This document shows positions 1 to 10,006 of a stretch of DNA of 64,000 nt, piece by piece. Within the stretch, counting starts at the first letter, position 1. Each line of letters begins with the position of its first letter. The translations under genes were made by a program, and so were the position numbers. Location: NCBI GenBank assembly GCA_013178095.1, contig JABLXK010000002.1, positions 62,001 through 126,000 of the forward strand, given 5' to 3'. This stretch comes from Anaerolineae bacterium. Lineage in GTDB: Bacteria > Chloroflexota > Anaerolineae > Anaerolineales > Anaerolineaceae. Under the pieces are notes generated by a model, which was not told the DNA's origin, did no database searches, and worked only from the letters and a program-made list of their open reading frames with translations.

Positions 1-1641
1 ACGACGGTAGGTTTGAGCCAGGCATTAGGCGCCCATCTCGGAAAAAACGTGATGACCTGTATTCGCCAACCCAGCCAGGGGCCGACCTTTGGTATCAAAG
101 GCGGCGCTGCGGGCGGCGGTTATTCGCAGGTGATCCCGATGGAGGACCTAAACTTGCATTTGACCGGTGACATTCATGCCATTACGGCTGCGAATAACTT
201 GATGGCGGCGGCAATTGACGTGCGTATGTATCATGAAAGCACTCAATCGGACGAGACATTGTTCAAACGTCTCTTTCCAGAAGACAAAACCGGAAAACGT
301 TACTTCGGTCGCGCGATGATGAACCGCGCGCGAAAATTGGGGATCACAACCAACGATCCGAACGAGATGACGCCTGAAGAACGCAGCCGATTTGTGCGAT
401 TGGATATTGATCCCAACACCATCACCTGGATGCGCGGTATTGATACAAATGACCGCTACTTGCGCCAGATTACTGTGGGGCAGGACGTGGAAGACAAGGG
501 CTTGTCACGTAAAACCGGTTTTTACATCACAGTCGCCAGCGAGATCATGGCGGTACTGGCATTAACCACCGATTTGCAGGACATGCGCCGCCGGTTGGGA
601 AACATTGTGATTGGACTGGATCGCAAGGGCAATACGGTCACGGCTGATGATTTGGGAGTTGCCGGGGCGCTGACCGTGCTCATGAAGGATGCCATTAAAC
701 CTACCTTAATGCAAACTTTGGAAGGCACGCCGGTCTTTGTGCATGCCGGTCCTTTCGCTAATATTGCGCACGGCAACAGCTCAATCATCGCCGACAGGAT
801 TGGCTTGAAGTTGGCGGATTACGTGGTGACGGAATCCGGTTTCGGCGCGGATATGGGCATGGAAAAGTTTTTCGATATCAAATGCCGTTACTCCGATTTG
901 ATTCCGTCAGCGGTCGTTTTGGTCGCCACGGTGCGCGCGCTGAAAATGCACGGCGGCGGCCCGAAAGTGACCGCAGGCGTGCCGCTGGATCCAATTTACC
1001 GCGAAGAAAATCTGGATCTGCTGCGGGAAGGGTTGAAAAACCTGCTGCATCATATTTCGATTGTAAAGAAATTTGGAGTGCCGGTTGTGGTGGCGGTCAA
1101 TAGCTTCTTTACGGATACCCCGGCAGAGTTGGAACTTGTCCGCAGAGTTGCCGTGGAGGAAGGCGGGGCGTTTGATGCGGTGATCAGCAATCACTGGGAG
1201 ATGGGCGGAAAAGGCGCGCTGGCGTTGGCCGAAGCGGTTGTGAAAGCCGCCAACCAACCATCCAATTTCCAATTTCTTTACCCGCTGGATTGGCCGATCA
1301 AGCAAAAGATCGAAGCCATTGCCAAAGAAGTATATGGCGCGGATGGCGTAGATTACTCGCCAGAAGCCGAGGAACGCATCAAGGAATATACCCGCCTGGG
1401 TTTGGGAACCTTGCCGATTTGCATGGCCAAAACGCATCTGAGCCTGAGCCATGATCCGGCATTGAAAGGTGTACCGAAGGGATTCCGCATCCCCATCCGG
1501 GATGTGCGTGCCTCCGCCGGAGCGGGTTTTCTCTATCCTTTACTGGGCGAGATCAGCACCATGCCCGGCTTATCCACGCGCCCGGCTTTTATGGATATCG
1601 ATATCGATCCCGTCACAGGAAAGATATTAGGTCTGTCATAA
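1..1641 (+). CDS. fhs: Formate--tetrahydrofolate ligase (5' end outside window)
   Basis: ATP-dependent ligation of formate to tetrahydrofolate, giving 10-formyl-THF for one-carbon metabolism in the cytoplasm. The frame is open at base 1 and reads [10 protein letters not shown], the segment just after the family's P-loop (GEGKSTT), so the true start lies upstream; the first in-frame ATG-like start at base 13 is internal. Visible family signatures include [19 protein letters not shown] near the N-terminus, LTGDIHAI, and [14 protein letters not shown] in the middle. The remaining 546 codons are nearly the whole enzyme (about 555 residues in the family). A FolD homologue at 10566 would interconvert the product, so both ends of the THF one-carbon route are in this window. 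Identification is secure. Confidence 0.96.
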   Translation, partial: TTVGLSQALGAHLGKNVMTCIRQPSQGPTFGIKGGAAGGGYSQVIPMEDLNLHLTGDIHAITAANNLMAAAIDVRMYHESTQSDETLFKRLFPEDKTGKRYFGRAMMNRARKLGITTNDPNEMTPEERSRFVRLDIDPNTITWMRGIDTNDRYLRQITVGQDVEDKGLSRKTGFYITVASEIMAVLALTTDLQDMRRRLGNIVIGLDRKGNTVTADDLGVAGALTVLMKDAIKPTLMQTLEGTPVFVHAGPFANIAHGNSSIIADRIGLKLADYVVTESGFGADMGMEKFFDIKCRYSDLIPSAVVLVATVRALKMHGGGPKVTAGVPLDPIYREENLDLLREGLKNLLHHISIVKKFGVPVVVAVNSFFTDTPAELELVRRVAVEEGGAFDAVISNHWEMGGKGALALAEAVVKAANQPSNFQFLYPLDWPIKQKIEAIAKEVYGADGVDYSPEAEERIKEYTRLGLGTLPICMAKTHLSLSHDPALKGVPKGFRIPIRDVRASAGAGFLYPLLGEISTMPGLSTRPAFMDIDIDPVTGKILGLS

Positions 1642-1647
1642 AAAAAC

Positions 1648-1672
1648 AATCCGCAGGCATTGCCTGCGGATT
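1648..1672. terminator. Hairpin between fhs and the next gene
   Basis: Twelve-base perfect inverted repeat (arms 1648-1659 and 1661-1672) directly after the fhs stop. The plus strand has no U-run after it, while the minus strand reads into six T's (1646-1641). It probably ends or pauses fhs transcription, but its polarity is ambiguous. Confidence 0.4.
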
Positions 1673-1695
1673 GATGACTAAAAATCATCACGCTT

Positions 1696-3777
1696 ATGAA
1701 GAAAAAACCTTACCTCATATTCCTTATTTTCCTGGTTCTCAATCTAATTCCGCATGCATATGTTGCCCTGACTACTTCGAAAGGGTTGTTGAATTGGTAT
1801 ATCACCGACGATGCCTTTTACTACTTTAAAGTCGCGCAGAATATCAGTTTAGGCCGCGGCATTACCTTTGACGGGATCGCCCCCACCAATGGGTTCCATC
1901 CGCTTTGGATGCTGGTTTGCATTCCAATCTTCGCGCTGGCGCGCCTTGACCTTTATTTGCCGTTGCGGTTATTGATCATTGTGCAGGCCATCCTTAACGC
2001 GGGTTCCGGTTATTTTCTATACCGGTTATTTGCCGATCATATTTCTGAAAAAGCCGGTTGGCTTCTGGCTTTCTGCTGGATGTTCATTCCATCCATCCAT
2101 GCCATTAGTTCTAAGTTGGGCCTCGAATCGGGATTGAGTATTTTCTGTATCATTTTTTTCATTTATCGAATTTCAAAATTCATGCAAAAGTCCGAAAAGA
2201 GCCAGGTAGGAATAGTCGATATGCTGCTGCTTGGTTTGACTGGGACTTTAGTCCTTTTCAGCCGTCTGGATAACATCTTCATGCTGGTCATGGTGGGCTT
2301 ATGGCTAGTCTTTCGCGGCAGCAAAATGAGTTGGATTTCGCAGGTGGATTTCTTGTTGATTTTTGCCGCCGCTGTATTGAGTTATTATTCGCGGATCCAA
2401 ACCACCGATAATATTTTCAACTTTCTGCCGTTCTTTTATATGCTGGTCGGCTTTTCCCTGGTCTTGAAACCAGTTTGCCTGTTCTTTTGCGGTTTGTACG
2501 AGCTGAATGGAAAAGTCACCCTCAAACGTTTTATCCTGAAAACAATAGTGGCGATGACCGCAGCCAGTTTGTTGATCGGCCTTATTTTCTTTGTTTTGCA
2601 TGATTTGCTGCATGCCTTCCGCGGTATTTCGCGCGCAGTGATCATTTTGGATTGGCTGACCTCTACCAGTTTTGTTTTATTTTTTCGGATTTTCTTGTTT
2701 TGGAAAAAACACAATTTATTCGGCAGTCAGGAGAATAATTTAAAAAGAAGACTGCTGATGTGGTTGAAAAACGCAGCTGCTTATTTTGTACCTCTATTTT
2801 CTTTACTGTTGTTATATATGACTGCCAATGAGATCTACGCCGGCAGCTCCATGCCGGTTAGTGGTCAGATCAAGCGCTGGTGGGGAACACTTCCGAATAC
2901 CGTTTACGGCCGCCCGATAAAAACATTAACAGCCATGATTACCGGTATTTTCAGCACGAACAAGGAGACCGGACCATTCTGGCTGATTACGCGACCCCTG
3001 GATCAGGCCTCTGTGTGGATCAGAGACTTGTTTTCCTTTTCTCCCGGGCCAACCATCAGCGCGTTTCTAAGTGGATTTGTCTGGCTGGTTCTCCTGGCGG
3101 TTGCGTTAGCCATATTTTCCCGCAGGCCGAGGGATTTCTACGCGCTTACCAGGAAATTTGCCCTCCTTCCGCTTTCCATTGGATGTATTTTTCATGTGAT
3201 TTCATACAAAGCGACCGGATATATGCACGCCAAATACTGGTACTGGCTGGAGGAAATGATTCTCATCGTTCTGTTACTGGGGATCATATTGGCGTTTCTG
3301 ATCAAAGATTGGGAAAACCAATCCAGGCAGCGTTGGTTAATTCAATCCGCAACTGCAATCATTGTATTCGGAATTTTCTTCAATTTCGGTTTTACTATCC
3401 TGCGGGATTACCCCATGAATAAAGAACCGGTTGACCTTTACGATTATGATGCAGACCTGCAATTTCTGGAATACAACACACAACCGGGTGATGTGATTGG
3501 CATGACCGGGGGAGGTGTAACAGCATATCTCATGCCGGACAGAGTTTTTATTAACCTGGATGGATTGATCAATAGCAGCGCATATTTTGAAAGCCTTAAA
3601 AATGATCGGGCAGGTGAATACCTTTCAGCAGCCGGGATGGATTATGTCTACGGTGAGGAACAGGTGCTGCTCGACAGCGACCCATATCGATGGGTGTTCA
3701 CCGATCACCTCAGGTTAATTTCCCGGCCTACGTCGCAATTCAGTTTCTATCAATATTGCACTCAAATCTGTCAATAG
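1696..3777 (+). CDS. Polytopic membrane protein, GT-C glycosyltransferase-like
   Basis: 693 residues with roughly a dozen hydrophobic segments. A short luminal-type N-terminal loop carries an acidic pair (ITDDAFYYFKVAQNIS, about residues 35-50), as in GT-C enzymes that use polyprenyl-phosphate sugars, where an Asp pair in the first loop is catalytic. The C-terminal 120 residues form a soluble domain after the last membrane segment. I cannot name a substrate. It sits after fhs and 12 bases before the alpha-galactosidase gene, so the two are probably cotranscribed. No clear Shine-Dalgarno precedes the ATG. The GT-C reading is inference from topology and the DD motif; plain hypothetical membrane protein is the safe alternative. 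Confidence 0.7.
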   Translation: MKKKPYLIFLIFLVLNLIPHAYVALTTSKGLLNWYITDDAFYYFKVAQNISLGRGITFDGIAPTNGFHPLWMLVCIPIFALARLDLYLPLRLLIIVQAILNAGSGYFLYRLFADHISEKAGWLLAFCWMFIPSIHAISSKLGLESGLSIFCIIFFIYRISKFMQKSEKSQVGIVDMLLLGLTGTLVLFSRLDNIFMLVMVGLWLVFRGSKMSWISQVDFLLIFAAAVLSYYSRIQTTDNIFNFLPFFYMLVGFSLVLKPVCLFFCGLYELNGKVTLKRFILKTIVAMTAASLLIGLIFFVLHDLLHAFRGISRAVIILDWLTSTSFVLFFRIFLFWKKHNLFGSQENNLKRRLLMWLKNAAAYFVPLFSLLLLYMTANEIYAGSSMPVSGQIKRWWGTLPNTVYGRPIKTLTAMITGIFSTNKETGPFWLITRPLDQASVWIRDLFSFSPGPTISAFLSGFVWLVLLAVALAIFSRRPRDFYALTRKFALLPLSIGCIFHVISYKATGYMHAKYWYWLEEMILIVLLLGIILAFLIKDWENQSRQRWLIQSATAIIVFGIFFNFGFTILRDYPMNKEPVDLYDYDADLQFLEYNTQPGDVIGMTGGGVTAYLMPDRVFINLDGLINSSAYFESLKNDRAGEYLSAAGMDYVYGEEQVLLDSDPYRWVFTDHLRLISRPTSQFSFYQYCTQICQ

Positions 3778-3789
3778 GAAGAGAAAACC

Positions 3790-6117
3790 TTGATTTCTCT
3801 CGAAAATAAGCACCTGAAGCTGACCATCCATGAGGGGAGATCAGAGTTTGATTTCCTATCCATCCAGGATGGAATACCAGGCTTGCAAGGGAATCATATT
3901 CGTATTCGCGGCAGCTTTCCGAACGGGAAAAAATTTACATTCTGCCCGCAATTTACATTTCCCGAAAGCGAAGGAGAATGTGAATGGGTATTCATGGGAT
4001 GGGATGAATATAGCGGTTTAAAGTTGAAGGTGAGTTTTTCTGCGCCGGCGGAATCTCCTTTCCTTCTTTGGAAAGTCGATTTGATCAATACCTCCTTGCA
4101 GGAGGTGACTCTGGATGAGATCACCCTTTTAGAGCCATCCGAAGCGAATGCGCCGAACTTATCCATTAAAGAAAATCAAGATTTAAATCAATTCGCATTT
4201 TTCGCCAATGGTTGGCAATCCTGGTCATCCAGCGGTGCTTACCTGTCCGGCAGCCGCATGCGCAGGTCAAATTTGGGATTGCTGCAGAACCCGATGGTGA
4301 TCAACCCCGGTACTCCCGAATACCGCACGCGCGGGGTATTCTCAGGTGATTTTTTTGGAGTGATCGGCGATTTAGACTCCCGCCGGGCCATACTGCTAGG
4401 CTTCCTTTCGCAAAAACAGCATTTCGGCAGTGTTTCTGCCGATTTACGTTCCAGACCAAACTTGAGGTTATGGGCAAATGGCGATGAGACCATTCTGCGG
4501 CCGGGCACCGGTGTCTCAACGGATTGGGCAATCTGCTGCCCGATCCGTATGGATGACCCTGAACCGTTGGCTCCTTATATTGACGCAGTTGCCCGCGAGC
4601 ATGCTATTGGAACTTTGCCGCCACCCCCGGCTGGTTGGTGTTCATGGTATTACTATTACGAGAATATTTCCCCGGATATAATCACCGGCAATTTGAAACG
4701 GATCAGTTCGGTGAGGGAACGCTTGCCTTTGGACCTTGTGCAAATCGACGATGGGTTCGAAGCCAGCCCCGGAGATTGGTTTGCGTTCAAACCGCGTTTT
4801 CCGAATGGGGTGGCGCCGCTGGCGCGGGAAATCCGCGCTGACGGATTCACACCCGGGTTATGGCTGGCGCCGTTTATTCTGCATCCCGATTCGCGCACGG
4901 CGGCGGATCATCCGGATTGGCTGCTGCGCAAAAAGAACGGACAATTGGCGCGCGCGGGATTTGGATGGAATTCGCTGTCTGTCGCGCTCGATCTGACAGT
5001 TCCGGATGCGCTGGAATACGCCTGCGAAGTTATCGATGTCGCTGCTCATCAATGGGGATTCCCATATTTGAAATTGGATTTCCTCTATGCAGCCGCTGTA
5101 AAATGTGCGTATCATGATCCAACCCGGACGCGGGCGCAAGTGCTGCGCAGTGGTATGGAAGCGCTGAGACGATCGGCGGGCCGGGATACTATCCTGCTTG
5201 GTTGCGGAGCACCTCTGGGTTCGGTTCTGGGATTGGTGCAAGCCATGCGGATCGGCGCTGATGTGAGTGGTTCATGGAGACCCTTCTTTTTTGGAATGGG
5301 ATTTCCTTTCAAAAAAGAACCGCACATGCCTTCGGCGCGAAATTCAATCCAAAATATTCTGGTACGTGCGGGATTGCACCGCAAATGGTGGATCAATGAT
5401 CCGGATTGTTTGCTGGTCCGTCCGGATTCACGTCTGAATCCGGACGAAGTGAGATCGCTGGCAACAGCCATCGGCATGACCGGCGGTTCTGTATTGCTTT
5501 CAGATGACATCACCAAGCTGCCGGATGAGCGTATCGAGCTGGCTGCAACACTCCTGCCGCCCATGCAGGAAAACGTTCAGGTTTTGGATTGGCTGGATGC
5601 TGAAACGCCTCAAAAATTGCGTATTGATTTGAATGGGCCGATCGGTAAATGGCATGTGCTTGCTTACTTCAATTGGAAAGATTTGCCTAAAGAAACAGCT
5701 CTGTCCTCGGCGGATTTTCGGCTTCCTGAAGATGATTATTGGGTGCGGTCATTCTGGGATCAGCGGGTATGGAGCGCGGCAAAGGGAAACAAATTGTTTC
5801 ACGGGCGGCTCGGTCCACACTATTCGCTTCTTTTAGCGGTCAGGCCAGCGCGCGAGGCCTACGCGGTATATTTGGGAAGTTCTCTGCATATTTCCCAGGG
5901 ATTGGAAATTGATGAATGGGAAGAGGGTATCAACTCACTTTCTATTAAAATCTCCCCTGGCAGATCAACCCAGGCTAAGATCGATTTATTTCTTCCCAAA
6001 AAACCTGGTGAGGCAAAATTTGAGGATAAACCGGTTAGTTATAAAAAGCTCAACGATCGATGTTATCGATTTGAGGTGGATATTTCGCAGCACGGAAGAC
6101 TAAACCTGAATTACTAA
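3790..6117 (+). CDS. Alpha-galactosidase, glycoside hydrolase family 36
   Basis: Hydrolyses terminal alpha-galactosides. The protein has 775 residues: an N-terminal beta-sandwich (about 1-270), a TIM-barrel catalytic domain (about 275-610) and a C-terminal beta domain. GH36/clan GH-D signatures are present: WCSWYYYYENI, LVQIDDGFE, GLWLAPF, YLKLDFLY with the probable nucleophile Asp430, and RIGADVS with the probable acid/base Asp491. The start is TTG at 3790, chosen because an AGGAAGAG ribosome binding site overlaps the upstream stop codon; no better ATG exists. No signal peptide is seen, so a cytoplasmic enzyme acting on imported oligosaccharides is likely. Family assignment is firm; the exact substrate is not known. 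Confidence 0.9.
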   Translation: MISLENKHLKLTIHEGRSEFDFLSIQDGIPGLQGNHIRIRGSFPNGKKFTFCPQFTFPESEGECEWVFMGWDEYSGLKLKVSFSAPAESPFLLWKVDLINTSLQEVTLDEITLLEPSEANAPNLSIKENQDLNQFAFFANGWQSWSSSGAYLSGSRMRRSNLGLLQNPMVINPGTPEYRTRGVFSGDFFGVIGDLDSRRAILLGFLSQKQHFGSVSADLRSRPNLRLWANGDETILRPGTGVSTDWAICCPIRMDDPEPLAPYIDAVAREHAIGTLPPPPAGWCSWYYYYENISPDIITGNLKRISSVRERLPLDLVQIDDGFEASPGDWFAFKPRFPNGVAPLAREIRADGFTPGLWLAPFILHPDSRTAADHPDWLLRKKNGQLARAGFGWNSLSVALDLTVPDALEYACEVIDVAAHQWGFPYLKLDFLYAAAVKCAYHDPTRTRAQVLRSGMEALRRSAGRDTILLGCGAPLGSVLGLVQAMRIGADVSGSWRPFFFGMGFPFKKEPHMPSARNSIQNILVRAGLHRKWWINDPDCLLVRPDSRLNPDEVRSLATAIGMTGGSVLLSDDITKLPDERIELAATLLPPMQENVQVLDWLDAETPQKLRIDLNGPIGKWHVLAYFNWKDLPKETALSSADFRLPEDDYWVRSFWDQRVWSAAKGNKLFHGRLGPHYSLLLAVRPAREAYAVYLGSSLHISQGLEIDEWEEGINSLSIKISPGRSTQAKIDLFLPKKPGEAKFEDKPVSYKKLNDRCYRFEVDISQHGRLNLNY

Positions 6118-6120
6118 GCG

Positions 6121-6154
6121 ACATCCCCTGCAGCCTTGCAGGGGATGTCTATTT
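6121..6154. terminator. Intrinsic terminator between convergent genes
   Basis: Twelve-base-pair perfect stem (6121-6132 with 6137-6148), four-base loop GCCT, followed by a short T-rich stretch. It separates the GH36 gene from the convergent DUF4349 gene and could serve both strands. Confidence 0.75.
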
Positions 6155-6174
6155 TACGGGGTTTGATTAATTCT

Positions 6175-7128
6175 TTACTTTTCCTTTTTCGGCTGCGCAG
6201 CGGCATTCTTCTGGCGGCGCTTGTGAATGGCTTTTACGATGAAGTAAATCGGCAGGAAGATGACCGCCAAAAATGGTATGGCAAAGATGATCAGCCAAAT
6301 CAACATATCCACTAAATATTGGCCGCCTTTCACCAGGGCCTGCAGGGCTTTCTGCGCTTGCAGTCCGGGTTTCCATCCAGCCACAGTGATCGGTTCTACC
6401 GCTTCTTTGGCTTGCAGGTAAACACTGATAGCGGAGAGACTGGCGGATTCGCGGTAATACTTGATCTGGCCCTGAGTGACTTCGATTTCCTCGCGAACAC
6501 TTTTTAATTCACGGAAAATTTCTACCACATCTTCGGTTGAAGCTGCTTTATCCATCAACTCCAGCAATTGCGCTTCTGCCGCCTGCGAGTTGCGCAGCTT
6601 CGATTCCAGGTCGTTTACCTCACCGGTTACATCCTGGCCGGATACATCTTCACTAATAATGTCAATCTCGGGATCTTCCACCATTCCCTTGATGCGGCTC
6701 ATCGCCTCATCCAGGTTTTCGGCCGGAACGCGAATGGTGATGGTGGCGGTGGGAACTTCCCTGCCGCTGTAAGTGGTGGTTTTATACGTGTTCGAGTTGA
6801 CCACAAAACCACCCATTTCAACTGCCATTTTATCGATGGCATCCATTGACGCAACCGGGTCCACAACCACAATCGACAGGTTGGCATTTTTAATAACAAT
6901 GCGCTCGCTGGATGCGGATTCTGCCGCAGCCGTATCATATTCGACCGCGTCCATGGATTCTTCGAAACCCATTTTTGCGATATCTTCGCTGGGGGCTGCA
7001 GCCGGCATGGATTCCATTGCCGGGGATTCTTGCGCGGTTGCACCGCTTGCCATATTACGGGCCATCGAACAGGATGCCAGCAGGATCGTAGCGGATAGCA
7101 CGATCATCCAAATTTTATTTTTTCTCAT
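6175..7128 (-). CDS. DUF4349-family membrane lipoprotein
   Basis: 317 residues. An N-terminal signal ending in LLASC gives a lipobox (Cys20), followed by a low-complexity Ala/Ser/Glu region and then the DUF4349 core (about 75-300): a beta-rich part (ERIVIKNANLSIVVVD), a helical coiled-coil-like part around GQDVTGEVNDLESKLRNSQA, and a single C-terminal membrane segment (about 275-300) with a basic tail. The family is common in the envelope of many bacteria but has no established function. The ATG is preceded by GGAGTGGACG on the minus strand. It lies 74 bases downstream of the phosphoesterase gene, so it may be part of that operon. Confidence 0.85.
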   Translation of the reverse strand: MRKNKIWMIVLSATILLASCSMARNMASGATAQESPAMESMPAAAPSEDIAKMGFEESMDAVEYDTAAAESASSERIVIKNANLSIVVVDPVASMDAIDKMAVEMGGFVVNSNTYKTTTYSGREVPTATITIRVPAENLDEAMSRIKGMVEDPEIDIISEDVSGQDVTGEVNDLESKLRNSQAAEAQLLELMDKAASTEDVVEIFRELKSVREEIEVTQGQIKYYRESASLSAISVYLQAKEAVEPITVAGWKPGLQAQKALQALVKGGQYLVDMLIWLIIFAIPFLAVIFLPIYFIVKAIHKRRQKNAAAQPKKEK

Positions 7129-7202
7129 CGTCCACTCCTTCTAAAAGAAATATCGATTTTAGATCTGTTGTAATGACGATAATGATGGCGGGAAAGTTCC
7201 CT

Positions 7203-7925
7203 TTACCAACCCTCGGATAGCCGCAAGGCATGACGCCATGGCAAACCGGATTTTTTTATGCGTGCCTGGACTTCAGCGATTTTATACGGAACCCGTCGAA
7301 GCTCCCACAGACTTTCCTGTGGATCGAAAATGGCAAACGCGGCGCGCGGGTCATGGTCGCGCGGTTGGCCTACAGAACCGGGATTCAGGATCGATTTGGT
7401 CAGTATTTTTACTTTCTGGTAATCGAGCACCAATCCTTTGGGGGATTCACTCTCGGTTTCTTTCCAGATGGCCGGTACGTGCGTATGGCCAACCAGGCAA
7501 ATCCGCGTGTCAAAGAATTGGAACATACGTTCGGCGGTCATAGCGTCCATGATGTAATCCCAAACCGGATTGCGCGGACTGCCATGCACCAGGGTGATGT
7601 CGTCGATAAGCAGGCGTTCCGGCAGGCTGAGCAGGAATTCCTGACTCTCAGCGTTGAGGTTGCGTTTGGTCCAGGTAATCGCCAGGCTGGCTTCGTGGTT
7701 AAAAGTGTTCTGGTCGACTTCGCCCAATGTGGCGGCATCATGATTGCCGCGCACACATACCAGGTTGGGTAGATCACGCACCAGGGCAATACACTCGTTG
7801 GGATCCGGGCCGTAACCAACCAAATCACCCAGGCACCAATAAGCGTCCACGTTACCCGCGGCTGCCAAAACGGCTTCAAGGGCGGTGAGGTTGGAATGTA
7901 TGTCGGAAAAAACCAAAATGCGCAT
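7203..7925 (-). CDS. Metallophosphoesterase (calcineurin-like phosphodiesterase)
   Basis: 240 residues covering one calcineurin-like domain. All metal-binding blocks are visible: FSDIHSN (residues 6-12), GDLVGYGPDPNEC, RGNHD, LVHGSPRN and GHTHVP. These define a binuclear metal phosphoesterase of the YfcE-like group. The substrate cannot be told from sequence. The start ATG follows the coaBC stop by 3 bases, so it is co-transcribed with coaX and coaBC; whether it works on a CoA-related phosphate is speculation. Confidence 0.85.
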   Translation of the reverse strand: MRILVFSDIHSNLTALEAVLAAAGNVDAYWCLGDLVGYGPDPNECIALVRDLPNLVCVRGNHDAATLGEVDQNTFNHEASLAITWTKRNLNAESQEFLLSLPERLLIDDITLVHGSPRNPVWDYIMDAMTAERMFQFFDTRICLVGHTHVPAIWKETESESPKGLVLDYQKVKILTKSILNPGSVGQPRDHDPRAAFAIFDPQESLWELRRVPYKIAEVQARIKKSGLPWRHALRLSEGW

Positions 7926-7928
7926 AGT

Positions 7929-9155
7929 TTATTCAGCTCCTTCTGTCAGCCAGGGAACCAGATGCTGCATGATCTGCTCGGCGACTTCCATCTTGTTCAT
8001 CAAAGGCAGTTGTTCGGTTGCGCCATCGGAAAAGATCAGCAGAACCTGATTAGTATCCACGCCGAAACCGGCTTGCGGCTGGGTGATGTTATTGGCCGCG
8101 ATCATATCCATACTTTTTTCCTGCATTTTTTTAATCGCATTCTCTTTTAATTTCTGACTCTCGGCGGCGAAACCGATCACACGTAAATCCAGCTTTTTTT
8201 CATTTTTAAATGCGCTGACATCTTTAAGAATGTCTACGGTCGGTTTCAGTTTGATCGCGGACAAAGGCGCATCCTTTTTGATCTTCTCCATTGAGGGCTG
8301 GGCTGGTGTGAAATCGGCCACTGCGGCGGCCATGATCAATGCCTGGGCATCTTTGATTTCGTCCATCACTGCGTGATACATTTGTTCAGCCTGGGTAACG
8401 TGGATCAGCTTTACACCCAGGGGGATGGTTAATTGGGTGGGCGCCGAAATCAGGGTTACATCCGCACCCAAATCCAGGGCAGCTTGCGCCAGAGCATACC
8501 CTTGCTTGCCGGAAGAGAGATTGGTGATCACCCGTACCGGGTCGATAGGTTCCTGGGTGCCGCCTGCGGTTACCACAATCTTCTTACCGGCCAGGGGCAT
8601 TTTGCGGGAGAGCAGAAAGCGCAGGTATTGGATGATTTTTTCATTATCTTCCATCCTTCCCGGGCCTTGCAAGCCAGAAGCCAGATGACCTTCGGCGGGG
8701 CCGATGATATGCATGCCCCGCTCCTTCAAAGCTTGGATATTCGCTTGCGTGGCGAGATTGGCGTACATCCCCCCATCCATGGCTGGCGCGATCACAATCG
8801 GGCTGGTAGTAGCCAGGGCGGTGACGCACAACAGGTTATCAGCAATGCCGTGCGCTAATTTCGCAATAGTATTGGCTGAAGCCGGGGCAATTAACATAAG
8901 ATCGACGGTATGTGCAAGGTTTATATGCACCACGTGCCCCATACCCCCCCACAGATCGGCTTCAGTATAAGCTTTCTGACCACTGACGTTTTGGAATGTC
9001 AGCGGGCTGACGAGCTTGCAAGCCGCTTCAGTTAATACCGCATTTACCGTGCAGCCTTCCTGGGTTAATTTGGATGCCAGATCGGCGGCTTTATAGGCGG
9101 CTATCGATCCGGTCACCCCCAAAGCGATATGTTTTCCATTGAGTGGATTGGCCAT
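7929..9155 (-). CDS. coaBC: Bifunctional phosphopantothenoylcysteine decarboxylase/synthetase
   Basis: Two steps of coenzyme A synthesis in one protein: CoaB joins cysteine to 4'-phosphopantothenate and CoaC decarboxylates the product. The N-terminal flavin-dependent CoaC domain (about 1-185) has GVTGSIAAYKAADLASKL and the catalytic His region GHVVHINLAH; the usual PxMN motif reads PAMD here, a substitution I believe also occurs in other lineages. The CoaB domain (about 190-400) opens with KKIVVTAGGTQEPIDPVR and contains NLSSGKQGYALAQ. Length (408 aa) is typical. Three bases separate it from coaX upstream and from the phosphoesterase downstream. Confidence 0.96.
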   Translation of the reverse strand: MANPLNGKHIALGVTGSIAAYKAADLASKLTQEGCTVNAVLTEAACKLVSPLTFQNVSGQKAYTEADLWGGMGHVVHINLAHTVDLMLIAPASANTIAKLAHGIADNLLCVTALATTSPIVIAPAMDGGMYANLATQANIQALKERGMHIIGPAEGHLASGLQGPGRMEDNEKIIQYLRFLLSRKMPLAGKKIVVTAGGTQEPIDPVRVITNLSSGKQGYALAQAALDLGADVTLISAPTQLTIPLGVKLIHVTQAEQMYHAVMDEIKDAQALIMAAAVADFTPAQPSMEKIKKDAPLSAIKLKPTVDILKDVSAFKNEKKLDLRVIGFAAESQKLKENAIKKMQEKSMDMIAANNITQPQAGFGVDTNQVLLIFSDGATEQLPLMNKMEVAEQIMQHLVPWLTEGAE

Positions 9156-9158
9156 AAT

Positions 9159-9923
9159 TTACCTGTTCATGTTCCAAATAAGGCGTAAACCGTTGAGCGT
9201 CAGCCAGGGATCGATGTGATCGATCACAGCAGTCTGACCGGTAATTTTTGATACATGTCCACCGGTGGCGATGACCTTCATTTCCTTCCCCAATTTCTCA
9301 CGAAATCGGGTTACCAGTCCTTCAACCATGGCAGCATAACCGTAGATCAGCCCTGCCTGCATGGCGTGCTGGGTATTGCTGCCGATCACCGAGGGAGGCG
9401 CCTTCAGCTCAATTGCCGGGAGTTTGGCGGCATGCGTGAATAATGCTTCCGCGGCAGTACCGATACCGGGAAGGATGGCCCCGCCCAGGTATTCTCCTTT
9501 TGAACTCAATGCATTGAAAGTGGTGGCAGTGCCAAAATCGATCACACAAGCCGGTCCGCCGTAAAACTCCTGGACGGCGACTGCGTCGGCAATGCGGTCA
9601 GCACCTACCGAGTAAGGATCGTCATACAGGATGCTGATATTCAGTTTTAAGTCAGCCGTAACAGTCAATGGATCCATTCCCAAATGGTCGGCGCAGGCTT
9701 GTTCGAGGCGTTCGGTTAATTGCGGGACTACGGAAGAGAGCACGATTCCATCCAATTGCTCATCCAGGCATTGGCAGGTTTGCAGTAAGCTATGGATTTG
9801 CAGTCCGTACTCATCCGGCATGCGTTGATGATCGGTTGCCAAACGCCAATGGGCTTTTAGTTCAGCCTGGTCGAACAGCCCGATCGTCAGGTTGGTGTTC
9901 CCGAGGTCAATTGTGAGCAGCAT
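9159..9923 (-). CDS. coaX: Type III pantothenate kinase
   Basis: Phosphorylates pantothenate, the first committed step of CoA synthesis. The ASKHA-fold signatures are clear: LLTIDLGNTNLTIGLFD (residues 2-18), DDPYSVGADRIADAVA (about 100-115), VIDFGTATTFNA and the later ATGGHVSKI. The length of 254 residues is normal for CoaX. An AGGAAA ribosome binding site precedes the ATG, and a TACAAT box about 25 bases further up is a candidate -10. The gene heads the coaX-coaBC-phosphoesterase operon, which brings together consecutive CoA-pathway genes. Confidence 0.95.
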   Translation of the reverse strand: MLLTIDLGNTNLTIGLFDQAELKAHWRLATDHQRMPDEYGLQIHSLLQTCQCLDEQLDGIVLSSVVPQLTERLEQACADHLGMDPLTVTADLKLNISILYDDPYSVGADRIADAVAVQEFYGGPACVIDFGTATTFNALSSKGEYLGGAILPGIGTAAEALFTHAAKLPAIELKAPPSVIGSNTQHAMQAGLIYGYAAMVEGLVTRFREKLGKEMKVIATGGHVSKITGQTAVIDHIDPWLTLNGLRLIWNMNR

Positions 9924-10006
9924 ATTTTCCTGTTTATATTAAAAAGATTGTACACTATGAATTCAACTACGATGCCGTTATTCCTTTATCCTACTGCTGG
10001 CAGACC

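Noticed and set aside
7929..9155. PAMD instead of PAMN in CoaC as a sign of inactivity
   Set aside because: The rest of the flavoprotein and synthetase motifs are intact and I believe the Asp variant occurs in CoaBC of other phyla, so I do not treat it as a lesion.
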